A stretch of 64,000 nt of DNA from positions 1,282,501 through 1,346,500 of the forward strand of contig NZ_CP025583.1 of NCBI RefSeq assembly GCF_002865605.1, in the 5' to 3' direction. The notes beneath the pieces are model-generated. The model searched no databases. It had not been told where the DNA came from and saw only the letters and a list, made by a program, of their open reading frames with translations. The position numbers and the translations under genes were made by a program. Origin of the DNA: Paracoccus jeotgali (GTDB lineage Bacteria; Pseudomonadota; Alphaproteobacteria; Rhodobacterales; Rhodobacteraceae). Shown piece by piece: positions 1-9,856 of the stretch. Position 1 is the stretch's first letter; each line of letters opens with the position of its first letter.

Positions 1-1744
1 TGAACCAGCCCTCGCTGCCCGCATCCGACAGCTCACGGATCATCGCCGCCATTTCCGCCGTCGTTGCGCGCAGAAAGAAGTGGTCGCGCGCAATCTGATC
101 GACCCGACCCAGCCGCGCGGCGAGTTTCAGCACGCGCCGCACCTCGCCCTCGGCCATGCCCAACCCCCCCGCCAGATCGCGCACGCGGGGCGGGCGGAAC
201 CGCGCCTCACCGGCCAGTTCCGGCGCGATCCGGGCATACAGCGCCTCATCCGCCGGCGCCATTTGGGGAGCGTGACCGGGCAGGCGCACAAAGCCTGCCT
301 CGGCGTGGATACGACCAGCCGAAATCGCGTTGCGCAGCAGCGCCTCGAACACCGGCAGCGGCAGGCGCGGGCGCAGCGACAGCCGCAGCGCCTCGCGCCC
401 CATGCCCTGCAAGTCCGGGTTGGCCTCGTGATAGGCCGCCAAAGTCTCCGTCAGCGCCTGCTGCATCTCGTCCGGCAGGCCCTTGCGGAAGGCCATGCGG
501 TTGGTGGGCGGGCCGAGGATATCTGCGTAACCCGGCTCTGCCGCCGTCAGCCCCCGGTCGCGGTAGAAGGCGGCCAGATCGACATGCCCCGGCGGCACCT
601 GCAACAGCGCCTGCAAGGCCCCGTCATGGTCCGGCAGCGCCCAGGCCCGCAGCGCGGCGTGGCGTTCGGGCGTGGCCCGGCGGCGGGCGGGCGGGCGCAG
701 GTCCAGCAAGCGGCCGCCGCCCAGGGTCCGGCTGGCCGAGGGATCGCGCAGGATGAAGCCGTCGCCCCAACCGACCGCCAGCGGCCGGTCGAGCACCATC
801 TGCACCAGTTCCGCCCCATCGGGCAGGCGCGCGCCCAAGGGCACCAGCCGCGCCTCGGCCTCGGCGCTGCCGACATGCAGCCGGGCGCGGGTGCCAGAGC
901 GGAACGGGGTGGCATGGGTCCAGTGCAGCGCGACATCGACGCGGTCGGTCGGCGCGTGCAGTTCGGGCGCCAGCACCGCGTCGCCGCGCCCGACCTGATC
1001 GCGGGCGATACCGGCAAGGTTCAGCGCCACCCGCATCCCCGGCCCCGCCACATCGACCCGCCGGTTCTGCGCCCGCACGCCGCGCACCCGCACCGGCAGC
1101 CCGGCGGGCGAGACGGTCAGCTGGTCCCCCACCCGCACCTCGCCCGCGCGCAGGATGCCGGTGACGACCGTGCCCGCGCCCTCGATCGAAAACGACCGGT
1201 CGATGATGACGCGACACGGCTGCCCCGCCTCGCGCTGCGCGGTCTCCGCCGCCTGCCGGGCCAGCAGATCGCGCAGCGCGTCGATCCCCTGCCCGCTGCG
1301 GGCCGAGACGGCCAGCACCGGCGCCCCCGCCATCGGCGTCGCCTGCAGGCGCTGCGAGATCCGCGCGCGCAGCTCGTCCAGCGCCGGCGCCTCGGCCAGA
1401 TCCGCCTTGGTGATCGCGACCACGGCGCGGGTAACCCCCAGCAGCGACAGGATCGCCAGATGCTCCTGAGTCTGAGGCATGATGCCGTCATCGGCGGCGA
1501 CCACGATCAGCGCCAGATCGATGCCGCCCGCCCCCGCGACCATGGTGTGAACCAGCCGCTCATGCCCCGGCACGTCGACAAAGCCGGTGACGCTGCCATC
1601 GCCCAGATCGGTATAGGCAAAGCCCAGGTCGATGGTGATGCCACGCGCCTTTTCCTCGGCCAGCCGGTCGGTGTCGGTGCCGGTCAGCGCGGCGACCAGG
1701 GCGGTCTTGCCGTGGTCGATATGTCCCGCCGTCCCGATGATCAC
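1..1744 (-). CDS. selB: Selenocysteine-specific elongation factor SelB (C-terminus beyond window)
   Basis: SelB is the GTPase that carries Sec-tRNA(Sec) to the ribosome at UGA codons marked by a SECIS hairpin. The N-terminus reads as a translation GTPase: the G1 loop AGHIDHGKT near residue 10, then DVPGHE and TKAD. These are followed by EF-Tu-like domains 2 and 3 and the start of the winged-helix region that binds SECIS RNA. The start is GTG at 1744, sharing GTGA with the selA stop, so the two are translationally coupled. About 581 residues are visible and the frame is still open at base 1; the family is usually about 600-660 residues, so little is missing. It is the last visible gene of the formate dehydrogenase operon and serves the UGA codon in fdoG. 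Confidence 0.95.
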   Translation of the reverse strand, partial: MIIGTAGHIDHGKTALVAALTGTDTDRLAEEKARGITIDLGFAYTDLGDGSVTGFVDVPGHERLVHTMVAGAGGIDLALIVVAADDGIMPQTQEHLAILSLLGVTRAVVAITKADLAEAPALDELRARISQRLQATPMAGAPVLAVSARSGQGIDALRDLLARQAAETAQREAGQPCRVIIDRSFSIEGAGTVVTGILRAGEVRVGDQLTVSPAGLPVRVRGVRAQNRRVDVAGPGMRVALNLAGIARDQVGRGDAVLAPELHAPTDRVDVALHWTHATPFRSGTRARLHVGSAEAEARLVPLGARLPDGAELVQMVLDRPLAVGWGDGFILRDPSASRTLGGGRLLDLRPPARRRATPERHAALRAWALPDHDGALQALLQVPPGHVDLAAFYRDRGLTAAEPGYADILGPPTNRMAFRKGLPDEMQQALTETLAAYHEANPDLQGMGREALRLSLRPRLPLPVFEALLRNAISAGRIHAEAGFVRLPGHAPQMAPADEALYARIAPELAGEARFRPPRVRDLAGGLGMAEGEVRRVLKLAARLGRVDQIARDHFFLRATTAEMAAMIRELSDAGSEGWF

Positions 1745-3117
1745 GGGGCCAGCCCCGTCAGCGCATGGATCAGCCGATCATCGCCGCGCAGTCCGCGCAG
1801 ATCGAGGATCAGCGCCCCGCTTGCGATCCGGCCCAGAACCGGCACCGGCAGCGCCCGCAGCCGCGCGGCGAGCTGCTGCGGCGCCGCACCGCCCGGCCCG
1901 GTCAGCGCCAGACCCGCGCTTGGCAGCGTGTCCGTGGGCAGCGCGCCGGACCCGACCTGGCTCGCGCAATCGCAGACCGCGACCTGAAAACCAATGGCGC
2001 CGACCGCCTGCTGCACCCGTGGCTGCAGCCGTTCGGCCTGCGCGGCGATGTCGTCGCGGGGCCGGGCCAGCATGGCCAGCGTCGGCAGCGTCTCGATCAG
2101 CCGGTCGGGGTCGAGATACAGTTCCAGCACCGCCTTCAGCGCGGCGATGCGGATCTTGTCGAGACGCATGGCGCGCTTCATCGGGTTGCGGTTGATCCGC
2201 GCGATCAGATCGGCGCGGCCGCAGATGAAGCCGGCCTGCGGCCCGCCCAGCAGCTTGTCGCCGGAAAACGTCACCAGATCCGATTGCGCCACCGCCTCGG
2301 CCACGGTCGGCTCGCGCCGCAGCCCATAGCGCGACAGGTCGATCAGCGACCCGGAACCCAGGTCGTTCAGCACCGGCACCTCGCTGCCCTCGGCCGCGAT
2401 CTCGCGCAGGGTCGCGGCGGGCACCTCGCTGGTGAAGCCCTCGATCCGGTAGTTCGAGGTGTGGACCTTCAGCATCACGCCGGTCTGCGGACCGAGAGCG
2501 GCGCGATAATCGCCGGGATGGGTGCGGTTGGTGGTGCCGACCTCGCGCAGGGTGGCGCCGGCGCGGGCCATGATATCGGGGATGCGGAAGGCGCCGCCGA
2601 TCTCGATCAACTCGCCGCGCGAGACGATGGCCTCGCGCCCGCCCGCCAGCGTGTTCAGCGCCAGCAGCACGGCGGCGGCGTTGTTGTTGACCACGGTCGC
2701 GTCCTCGGCCCCGGTCAGGCGGCGCAGCAGGTCGCGCAGATGGTCGTCGCGCTCGCCCCGCCCGCCGCTGTCCAGATCGAACTCCAGCGCCACCGCGTCG
2801 CGCATGGCGTCGGTGGCGGCGCGGATCGCGGCCTCGGGCAGCAAGGCCCGGCCAAGATTGGTGTGCAGGATCGTGCCGGTCAGGTTCAGGCAGGGCCGCA
2901 GCGGATCGGGGCGGGTCAGCGCGGCGGCGGCGGCCGACAGCACCGCCCCGGCCGCGTCGGCGGGCAGCGCATCGCCGGCCAGCGCCTCGGCCCGCAGCGT
3001 CTCCAGCGCCAGCCGCAATTCCCGCGTCACCGGCCCGCGCCCATGCGCCGCAACCAGCGCCCGCCCGGCATCCGCGTTCAGCAGCCGGTCGATCGAGGGC
3101 AAGCCCCGCAGCGGCAA
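1741..3117 (-). CDS. selA: L-seryl-tRNA(Sec) selenium transferase SelA
   Basis: SelA is a PLP enzyme that converts Ser-tRNA(Sec) to Sec-tRNA(Sec) using selenophosphate. The 458-residue length is normal for bacterial SelA. Family signatures visible are LPSIDRLL at the N-terminus, [19 protein letters not shown] and the PLP-lysine segment [12 protein letters not shown] at about residue 289. No ATG or GTG lies near the expected N-terminus, and the likely start is TTG at 3117, four bases downstream of the fdhE stop. It overlaps selB. Its place behind fdoGHI-fdhE links selenocysteine synthesis to its client enzyme. selD and the tRNA-Sec gene selC were not seen here and must lie elsewhere. Confidence 0.95.
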   Translation of the reverse strand: MPLRGLPSIDRLLNADAGRALVAAHGRGPVTRELRLALETLRAEALAGDALPADAAGAVLSAAAAALTRPDPLRPCLNLTGTILHTNLGRALLPEAAIRAATDAMRDAVALEFDLDSGGRGERDDHLRDLLRRLTGAEDATVVNNNAAAVLLALNTLAGGREAIVSRGELIEIGGAFRIPDIMARAGATLREVGTTNRTHPGDYRAALGPQTGVMLKVHTSNYRIEGFTSEVPAATLREIAAEGSEVPVLNDLGSGSLIDLSRYGLRREPTVAEAVAQSDLVTFSGDKLLGGPQAGFICGRADLIARINRNPMKRAMRLDKIRIAALKAVLELYLDPDRLIETLPTLAMLARPRDDIAAQAERLQPRVQQAVGAIGFQVAVCDCASQVGSGALPTDTLPSAGLALTGPGGAAPQQLAARLRALPVPVLGRIASGALILDLRGLRGDDRLIHALTGLAP

Positions 3118-3121
3118 GGGT

Positions 3122-4033
3122 CTAGTAACCCGCCAGGAACGGGTTGAAGCCGCAGCGGCGCCACTCGGTATCGCGCATCAGCGCGTCAAGACCCAGGCTC
3201 GCCACGTCATCGGCCACCGCTTCCAGCCCGGAATCGAGGTTCTGATACAGCACCTTGAACCAGGAATGGCACTCGTCGCAGACCTCTGCCTTGATGACCG
3301 GGTTTTCGCTGCCATCGTCGACCACGCGGTAGCTGATGCCCTTGGTCGAGCCGCAGCACAGGCACTTGACCCGCACCTCGTTCCATTGCGTGGCGCAGGT
3401 GGCGCAGCAGGCATAGCGCGCGCCCTCTTGATGCTGGGTCGCGGTCACCAGTGACAGGCCGGGCTTGCCGCCGCAGCCGGGGCAGATACCTATGCGGATG
3501 GGGACAAGCTGATCGGCGTCGAGTGCGGCGGCGTGGCGTGCGGCCACGACCTGCAAGGCGGCGGCGGCAAAGGTGGCGGCAGCGGCGAAGCCGTCCGGCA
3601 CCCGGTCGGCGGCCAGTTCGGCCAGCAGCGCGTGGCGGTCGCTTTCGGGTGCCGCCTGCAGCGCGTCCAGCGCCTCGCGCGCGGGGGCCGGCATCTCGAT
3701 CAGCGCGGCCTCGGTCAGCATGGCCTGCAGGGCGTCCTGCATCTCGGGCGTGGCGATCAGCGCGGCGCGGTCGAGCGGCGGCATCCGATAGCTGCGGTTG
3801 CGGGCGATCATCTCGGCGTCGGGCGCGGCCGCGTCGCCCAGCTTTTCCGCGATGCGCCGCTGCGCGTCGCAGATGTCGGCCAGAAACCGCAGATAAGGCG
3901 CCAGATGTGAGCTGGCGGCCAGATGCCGCAGCCGCGTGGCCCGCCGCGTGAACAGCGCCTGCACATCGGGCAGACGCGCGAATTGCGGCGTCGCGACGCC
4001 GCCGATGACGGAGGGATCAGGCTTGAGGCTCAT
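3122..4033 (-). CDS. fdhE: Formate dehydrogenase accessory protein FdhE
   Basis: FdhE is a cytoplasmic, rubredoxin-like metal protein needed for assembly and activity of respiratory formate dehydrogenases. At 303 residues it matches the family. The C-terminal half carries four paired-cysteine motifs typical of FdhE: CPGCGGKP, CCATCATQW, CLCCG and CDEC, which bind iron in E. coli FdhE. It lies between fdoI and selA in the operon, separated from fdoI by 96 bases that contain inverted repeats. The ATG at 4033 has only a weak ribosome binding site, so translation may depend on the operon mRNA structure. Confidence 0.93.
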   Translation of the reverse strand: MSLKPDPSVIGGVATPQFARLPDVQALFTRRATRLRHLAASSHLAPYLRFLADICDAQRRIAEKLGDAAAPDAEMIARNRSYRMPPLDRAALIATPEMQDALQAMLTEAALIEMPAPAREALDALQAAPESDRHALLAELAADRVPDGFAAAATFAAAALQVVAARHAAALDADQLVPIRIGICPGCGGKPGLSLVTATQHQEGARYACCATCATQWNEVRVKCLCCGSTKGISYRVVDDGSENPVIKAEVCDECHSWFKVLYQNLDSGLEAVADDVASLGLDALMRDTEWRRCGFNPFLAGY

Positions 4034-4043
4034 TATCAGGTCC

Positions 4044-4082
4044 GGGCGCCTATGGCGCAGTCTGGTGTTTCATCAGGCGCCC
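4044..4082 (-). promoter_or_regulatory. Inverted repeat in the fdoI-fdhE gap
   Basis: GGGCGCCT at 4044-4051 pairs perfectly with AGGCGCCC at 4075-4082. Just upstream on the transcribed strand, between about 4085 and 4125, is a second GC-rich arm pair (GGCCCG with CGGGCC). There is no U-run, so these are poor full terminators. They may lower downstream expression or protect the upstream fdo message. The repeat is seen in the sequence; the role is inference. Confidence 0.4.
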
Positions 4083-4129
4083 GGGTTGCGGGCCCGCCCG
4101 GTCCAATGCCGGGCCGGGCCGTTGTTCAC

Positions 4130-4816
4130 TCACTCTGCCGGCGGAGTGTCCTGCCGGTTGGCGACTTCGCGCAGCCATTTGCGGTGGTGGCGCCATGCCC
4201 AGCCGCCGCTGACGCGTCCGCTTGTCATGGCATTGATCGTGCCGCGCGTCCAGATCGCGGCGTGCACATGCAGGATGATGACCAGCACCATCAGCACCGC
4301 CGAGACCGAATGGACCAGCACCGCCCACCGACGCACCTCGATCGAGATCATGTCCGCGAAGAACTGCTGCCAGATCATCACGCCAGAGATGATCATCGCC
4401 AGCAGCAGCCAGAACATGCCCCAGAAGACCATCTTCTGGCCGAGGTTGTACTTGCCCAGCTCGGGCAGGTTTTCCTCGTTCGCGGTCAACACGTCGCCGA
4501 TATGGCGGGCCCAGACCAGATCCTCGCGCCGCATGATGTTCAGCCGCCAGAGCTGGACGAACAGCAACAGGAAGCTGAGGCAGGACACCACGCCGATGAT
4601 CGGATGCAGGAAGCGCGTGCTTTGCCCGCCCCCGAACAGCGCCGTCAGGAAGAACAGCTGCGGCGTGAACAGCGCAAAGCCGGAGAGGATCAGCGCGATG
4701 ATCAGCGCCGCGGTGAACCAGTGGTTGAAGCGGGTATAGCCGGCATAGCGGCGCACCTCGACCGGTTCGGTCGCGACGATGCGGTCAGAGCGTTCCGAGA
4801 ACTCGCGACGGGCCAT
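4130..4816 (-). CDS. fdoI: Formate dehydrogenase gamma subunit (cytochrome b556)
   Basis: This is the membrane subunit of formate dehydrogenase-N/O. It anchors the complex, carries two b hemes and passes electrons from the beta subunit to quinone. The 228-residue protein has about four hydrophobic segments (residues about 30-55, 75-95, 130-155, 170-190) with histidines in or near the helices (for example TRFNHWF and VIILHVHAAIW), as expected for heme ligation. Its ATG shares one base with the fdoH stop (TGATG), so translation is coupled. Confidence 0.92.
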   Translation of the reverse strand: MARREFSERSDRIVATEPVEVRRYAGYTRFNHWFTAALIIALILSGFALFTPQLFFLTALFGGGQSTRFLHPIIGVVSCLSFLLLFVQLWRLNIMRREDLVWARHIGDVLTANEENLPELGKYNLGQKMVFWGMFWLLLAMIISGVMIWQQFFADMISIEVRRWAVLVHSVSAVLMVLVIILHVHAAIWTRGTINAMTSGRVSGGWAWRHHRKWLREVANRQDTPPAE

Positions 4817-5823
4817 CAGACTTGCCTCCCATCGGTCAGATCGGTGACGTCGGGGCCGGTGGCGAGGGTATCCTCGACCAGCTCCTCGGCCTCGGCCTCG
4901 TCATGGGCGGTGACTTCATTCGGCTTGGTGAAGATCGAATGCAGCACCGCGCCCGCCGCGGCCAGACCGATGGCGGCCAGACCGGCGGTCTTGGTCGGGC
5001 CTTTCCAGCCCTGCACCACCGACGAGATATGCGGATCGTCCGGCAGGTCCGAGTAGCGGCTCGGCCGGTCGCCCAGAGGCAGCACATACATGACATGCGT
5101 GCCGCCGACGCCCGCGGGGTCATAGATCGCCGCATTGTCGTAACCGCGTGCGTTCAGATCGGCGATGCGATCGTTGGCATGGGCGGTCATGTCGTCCTTG
5201 GTGCCAAAGACGATGGCTTGCGTCGGGCAGGCCTTGGCGCAGGCCGGTCCCTGCCCCACTGCCACCCGGTCCGAACACAGCGTGCATTTCGACACGACGT
5301 GACGGGTCGGGGACATGCGCGGGATGTCGAAGGGACAGCCCTTGATGCAATAGCCGCAGCCGATGCATTTATCGTGAATGAAATCAACGATGCCGTTGGT
5401 ATATTTCACGATGGCGCCAGGGGCCGGGCAGGCCTTGAGACAGCCCGGATCCTCGCAATGCATGCAGCCATCCTTGCGGATCAGCCATTCCAGATCGCCC
5501 GTATCGGGGTCCTCGTATTCCGTGAAACGCATCAGCGTATACATTTCCGGGGTGAGGTCGTGCGGGTTGTCGTAGCTGCCATTGTTGACGCCGATCTCGG
5601 GGTGGGTGTCATTCCACTCGACACAGGCGGACTGGCAGGCCTTGCAGCCGATGCATTTCGAGATGTCGATCAGCTTGGCGACGGGTTCCAACTGCCGCGT
5701 GGGCGGCGGCAGGTTGGGGGTGGCCGAGGCCAGGATGATGTCGCCGTCGCCCAGATTGGGCGGCAGCGCCTCGACCGGCGGGTTCGACACGGCCGTTGTC
5801 GGAGGGGACGCCGGAATTGTCAT
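4816..5823 (-). CDS. fdoH: Formate dehydrogenase beta subunit, 4x[4Fe-4S]
   Basis: This is the electron-transfer subunit between the catalytic alpha subunit and cytochrome b. Four cysteine clusters are visible in order: [35 protein letters not shown] and CTLCSDR...CAKAC, giving four [4Fe-4S] centres. A single hydrophobic segment near the C-terminus ([16 protein letters not shown]) is the usual anchor of FdnH/FdoH proteins. At 335 residues it is slightly longer than E. coli FdoH because of a proline-rich N-terminus and an acidic C-terminal tail. The start ATG overlaps the fdoG stop (ATGA). Confidence 0.95.
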   Translation of the reverse strand: MTIPASPPTTAVSNPPVEALPPNLGDGDIILASATPNLPPPTRQLEPVAKLIDISKCIGCKACQSACVEWNDTHPEIGVNNGSYDNPHDLTPEMYTLMRFTEYEDPDTGDLEWLIRKDGCMHCEDPGCLKACPAPGAIVKYTNGIVDFIHDKCIGCGYCIKGCPFDIPRMSPTRHVVSKCTLCSDRVAVGQGPACAKACPTQAIVFGTKDDMTAHANDRIADLNARGYDNAAIYDPAGVGGTHVMYVLPLGDRPSRYSDLPDDPHISSVVQGWKGPTKTAGLAAIGLAAAGAVLHSIFTKPNEVTAHDEAEAEELVEDTLATGPDVTDLTDGRQV

Positions 5824-8800
5824 GCCACGGGCTCCTCTGAGGGTTCGATGTTGACCAGGAAGGCCTTGGATTCCGGCGTCTCGATGTTGGCGTCACCGAT
5901 GAACACGGTCAGCGAGTTCGGACCGAAGCCCTTTTTCGCCGCGCCGGTAAAGCCCCAATGCAGCGGGATGCCGACAACATGGACCGGCTTGCCGTCGCAG
6001 ATCAGCGGTTTGATCCGCTTGGTGACGACCGCCTTGGCCTTGATCGAGCCGCGCTTGTTCCAGACGCGCACCCAACCGCCATTGCCGATGCCTTTTTCTT
6101 CGGCCAGCTGAACCGAGATCTCCACGAAGAATTCCGGCTGCAGCACAGCATTCACATGGTTGTGCTTGGTCCAGTAGTGGAAATGTTCGGTCAGGCGATA
6201 CGAGGTGCCCACAAAGGGGAACTCGTCCGAGGTGCCGAGATCGTCGAGGTCCGACTGGAACACCCGCGCCACCGGGTTGCCCCGCATATCGGCGTTGAAG
6301 ACGTTCTTCATCGGGCTCTCGAAGGGCTCCATATGCGTCGGGAACGGCCCGTCACGCATCATCCCGCGCGAGAACAGGCGCGATGTGCCTTCGGGGTTCA
6401 TGATGAACGGCCCCACCTCTTCGGGTTTCGCGGTCAGGCCGATATCCGGGACGTCATTGCCGACCCATCTTTCGCCATTCCACTCGATCACCGTCCGGGA
6501 CGGGTCCCACGGCTTGCCGTTCAGGTCGCAGGACGCGCGGTTATACAGCGTCCGGCGGTTCAGCGGCCATGACCAGGTCCAGTTCGGATAGACGCCGAGG
6601 CCCGAGGGGTCCTCATTGTCGCGCCGGGCCATGTTGTTGCCGTCCTCGTTCCAGCAGCCGGAATAGATCCAGCAGCCGCAGGCGGTCGAGCCGTCATCGC
6701 GAAGCTGACCGAAGTTCAGCACCTGCTTGCCCGCTTCGACCACGACCTTGCTGGAATCCGCCGCGTCATAGACGGTGGTCAGCGCCCGGCCGTTGATTTC
6801 CCGGGCCAGTTCCTCGGCCGTGGGATCGCCTTCATCGGCATAGTCCCAGCTGAGGTTCAGGATCGGTTCCGGCACCGCACCGCCTTCCTGACGGTACAGC
6901 TCCCGCACGCGCAGGAAGATCTGCGCCATGATCCAGGTGTCCAGCTTGGCCTCGCCCGGCGGGGTCGATGCCGGCCAGTGCCACTGCAGCCAGCGGCCCG
7001 AGTTGGTCAGCGAGCCCTCATCCTCGGCAAAGCAGCTGGACGGCAGCTGCAGCACCTCGGTCTGGATCGAGGCCGTGTCCACGTCGTTGTATTCGCCGTG
7101 GTTTTCCCAGAAGCGGGCGGTCTCGGTCTCCAGCGGGTCGATGGTGACCAGCAGCTTCAGCTTGGACAGCGCCGAGGTCAGCTTGGCGCGGTTGGGGAAG
7201 GCCAGAAGCGGGTTGAAGCCCTGGCAGAAATACAGGTTCACATGGCCTTCGTTCATCAGCTCGAACATGCGCAGAATGTCGTAATTCGGCACGTCAAGCT
7301 TGGGCAGCCAGTGATAGCCCCAGTCATTCTCGGCTTGCGCCGCATCGCCCCACATGGATTTCATGAAGGAAACCATGAACTTGGGGTAGTTCTGCCAATA
7401 GCTGGTCTGGTTCGGCCGCAACGGCTTGAAGGTCCGGCTGGCCATATAGGTCTCGAAATCCGGCTCTGCCTCGGTCGGCATCGCAAGATAGCCGGTCAGC
7501 AGGTTGGACATCAGACCCATATCGGTCAGGCCCTGGATGTTCGAGTGGCCGCGCAGCGCGTTCATGCCGCCGCCCATCACGCCGATATTGCCCAGGATCA
7601 GCTGCAACATGGCCATGCCGCGGATGTTCTGGCTGCCCTTGGCGTGCTGAGTCCAGCCAAGCGCATACATCGAGGTCATGGTCTTGTCGGGCGCCGAGGT
7701 CTCGCCGATCATCTCGGCGATGTGCCGGAACCGGTCCGCGGGGGTGCCGCAGATGCGTTCGACCATTTCCGGGGTGTATTGCTCGACATGGGCGCGCAGC
7801 AACTGCCAGACGCAACGCGGGTCTTCCAGCGTCATGTCGACCTTGGCGAAACCGTCATCGCCGATGACATAATCCCAGCTCGACTTGTCATAGTCGCGCT
7901 TGACCGGGTCATAGCCCGAGAACAGCCCGTCCTGCCAGCCGAACTCGTCCTTCACGATGAAGGCCGCGTTGGTGAAGTTGCGGACATATTCCCACTGCAC
8001 GCGATCGTTCTCGATCATCCAGCGGATCATGCCCATCAGGAAGGCAATATCCGTGCCGGGCCGGATCGGCGCATAGTAATCGCTGACCGCTGCCGTGCGG
8101 GTAAAGCGCGGATCGACCACGATCAGCTTGGCGCCGCGATGCGCCTTGGCCTCTGTCACCCATTTGAAGCCGCACGGATGCGCTTCTGCGGCGTTGCCGC
8201 CCATCACGATCACCAGATCGGCGTTCTTGATGTCCGTCCAGGAGTTGGTCATCGCACCGCGACCGAAACTTGGAGCCAAACTGGCCACCGTCGGTCCGTG
8301 TCAGACACGTGCCTGGTTGTCGAATCCTGCTATGCCCAGACCCTTGACGACCTTGAAGGTCGCCCATGCGGTCTCGTTGGTGGTGGCCGAGGCGGCCAGG
8401 AAGCCGGTCGTCGTCAGACGGTTGACCGGCACGCCGGCCTCGTTGAACTGGACCATGTTCTCGTCGCGGTCATCCTTGAGCGCGCGGGCGATCTTGTCGA
8501 GCGCCTGGTCCCACGAGATCGGCTCGAACTTGTCGCTGCCGGGGCGGCGGACCTTGGGTTCGGTCAGCCGGGTCTCGGACAGCACAAAGCTTTTCAGCGC
8601 CGCACCCTTGGGGCACAGCGTGCCGCGGTTGGTCGGGTGGTCGGCATCGCCTTCGACGTGGATCAGGTCGGCATGTCCGTCACGGACATCGCCCTTGGAA
8701 TACATGATCACGCCGCAAGCGACGGAACAATATGGGCAGGTGCTGCGGGTTTCGGTCAGGGTCGCCAGCTTGTAAGGCCTGATCTGCGCCAATTCCTGCG

Positions 8801-8897
8801 CCTCGGCCTCGCCAAAGCCCATGGACCCTAACGACGTTGCCACCACACCCGCGCCCGCCAGCTTCAGAAAGCCGCGCCGCGAGAGGTCGATATTCAT
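5820..8897 (-). CDS. fdoG: Formate dehydrogenase alpha subunit, selenoprotein (Sec199)
   Basis: This is the catalytic subunit of respiratory formate dehydrogenase: a molybdopterin-guanine-dinucleotide enzyme with one [4Fe-4S] cluster, exported by Tat and facing the periplasm. The start is ATG at 8897 behind a strong AGGAGG site. The N-terminus has the twin-arginine motif SRRGFLK, then the cluster CPYCSVACG...C. An in-frame UGA at 8301-8303 (codon 199) falls in [18 protein letters not shown], exactly where E. coli FdoG carries selenocysteine. Reading through gives 1025 residues, against about 1016 in E. coli. A conventional gene caller would split this into two proteins. It opens the fdoGHI-fdhE-selAB operon. 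Confidence 0.96.
8272..8289 (-). promoter_or_regulatory. Bacterial SECIS hairpin for fdoG UGA
   Basis: Starting 11 bases after the UGA, the mRNA can fold as GG-(U)-GGCC-AGUUU-GGCU-CC. This gives a short stem with one bulged U on the 5' side and a small apical loop containing GU. The bulged U is the 17th base counting from the U of UGA, the same position as the U17 recognised by SelB in E. coli fdhF. The sequence and pairing are read directly; SelB binding is inferred from the E. coli model. Confidence 0.8.
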
Positions 8898-9065
8898 ATT
8901 CGCCTCCTGATTACCTGGCCAAATGCTTGGTAGATCGAGGTTCCCCGTTTCGGCTGCACTTGTCAACGAGGGAAGGCCCGGCGACCGGGGATTTATAGCC
9001 ATCTGGTCAGGGTCGGACCGATTGTTAGCGATGAATTGCGCTTGCCAGAGGCTGGGAAAGGGTCA

Positions 9066-9085
9066 ATATGTCCGCTGGAACATAT
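9066..9085 (+). promoter_or_regulatory. ModE-box-like palindrome upstream of modA
   Basis: ATATGT, eight bases, then ACATAT forms a perfect inverted repeat flanked by CA and CG. It ends 14 bases before the modA ATG. It resembles molybdate-responsive ModE/MopA boxes (CG-TATAT-spacer-ATATA-CG). It also lies in the divergent region shared with fdoG, about 170 bases upstream of the fdoG start. The palindrome is seen; binding by a ModE-type regulator is inference, and no modE gene is in the window. Confidence 0.5.
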
Positions 9086-9099
9086 CGAAAGGACCGATC

Positions 9100-9852
9100 A
9101 TGCGCGTCAGCCTTCCTGCCATCGTCGCAGCCAGCCTGCTTGCCCTTCCCGCGACCGCCGATCAGGTCCATGTCTTCGCCGCCGCCTCGATGCGGAATGC
9201 GCTGGACGCCGTTGCCGCCGATTACATGGCCAAAAGCGGCGATAAGGTGGTGATCAGCTATGCCGGCTCGAACGCGCTTGCGCGTCAGATCATCGACGGG
9301 GCGCCGGCGGATATCTTCATCTCGGCCAATGAGAGCTGGATGGACGAGGTCGAGGCCGCCGGGCTGATCGCCGACAACCTGCGCCGCGACCTGCTGCAGA
9401 ACACGCTGGTGCTGGTGGCGGGGGATCCCTCGGTTCAGGGGCCGGTCGATGCGACGATGGATCTGGCCGGGATGCTGGATGGCGGCAAGCTGGCGATGGC
9501 GCTGGTCGAGTCGGTCCCCGCCGGCCAATATGGCAAGGCCGCGCTGGAACATCTGGGCCTGTGGCAGGTGGCCGAACCCTCGGTCGCGCAGGCCGACAAT
9601 GTCCGCGCCGCCTTGGCGCTGGTCGCGACCGGCGAGGCGCCGCTCGGCATCGTCTATGCCACCGACGCCAAGGCCGAACCGCGCGTGCATGTCGTGGGCG
9701 AATTTCCCGATAACAGCTATCCGCCCGCCACCTATCCCGCCGCCCTGCTGACCGAATCCGAGGATGAGGGCGACCGCGCGTTTTTCGAGGCGCTGTCCGG
9801 CGAGGCGGCAGGCGCGATCTTTGCCGAACAGGGTTTCCGGGTCGTGAACTGA
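9100..9852 (+). CDS. modA: Molybdate ABC transporter, periplasmic binding protein ModA
   Basis: ModA captures molybdate in the periplasm. The ATG at 9100 is preferred over upstream in-frame starts because it follows GAAAGGA and begins a clean signal peptide (MRVSLPAIVAASLLALPATA). The 250-residue length and the motifs VFAAASMRNALD, YAGSNALARQI, GAPADIFISAN and ESVPAGQYGKAALE are typical of ModA. It heads modABC and is transcribed divergently from the molybdenum-dependent formate dehydrogenase. Confidence 0.96.
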   Translation: MRVSLPAIVAASLLALPATADQVHVFAAASMRNALDAVAADYMAKSGDKVVISYAGSNALARQIIDGAPADIFISANESWMDEVEAAGLIADNLRRDLLQNTLVLVAGDPSVQGPVDATMDLAGMLDGGKLAMALVESVPAGQYGKAALEHLGLWQVAEPSVAQADNVRAALALVATGEAPLGIVYATDAKAEPRVHVVGEFPDNSYPPATYPAALLTESEDEGDRAFFEALSGEAAGAIFAEQGFRVVN

Positions 9853-9856
9853 GCCG

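Noticed and set aside
80..1987. Long plus-strand open frame of 635 codons
   Set aside because: Antisense shadow of selB/selA caused by high GC; His/Arg/Gln-rich with no domain.
8301..8303. UGA in fdoG as a nonsense mutation or gene boundary
   Set aside because: The sequence context equals the known Sec site, a SECIS hairpin follows, and selA/selB are in the same operon.
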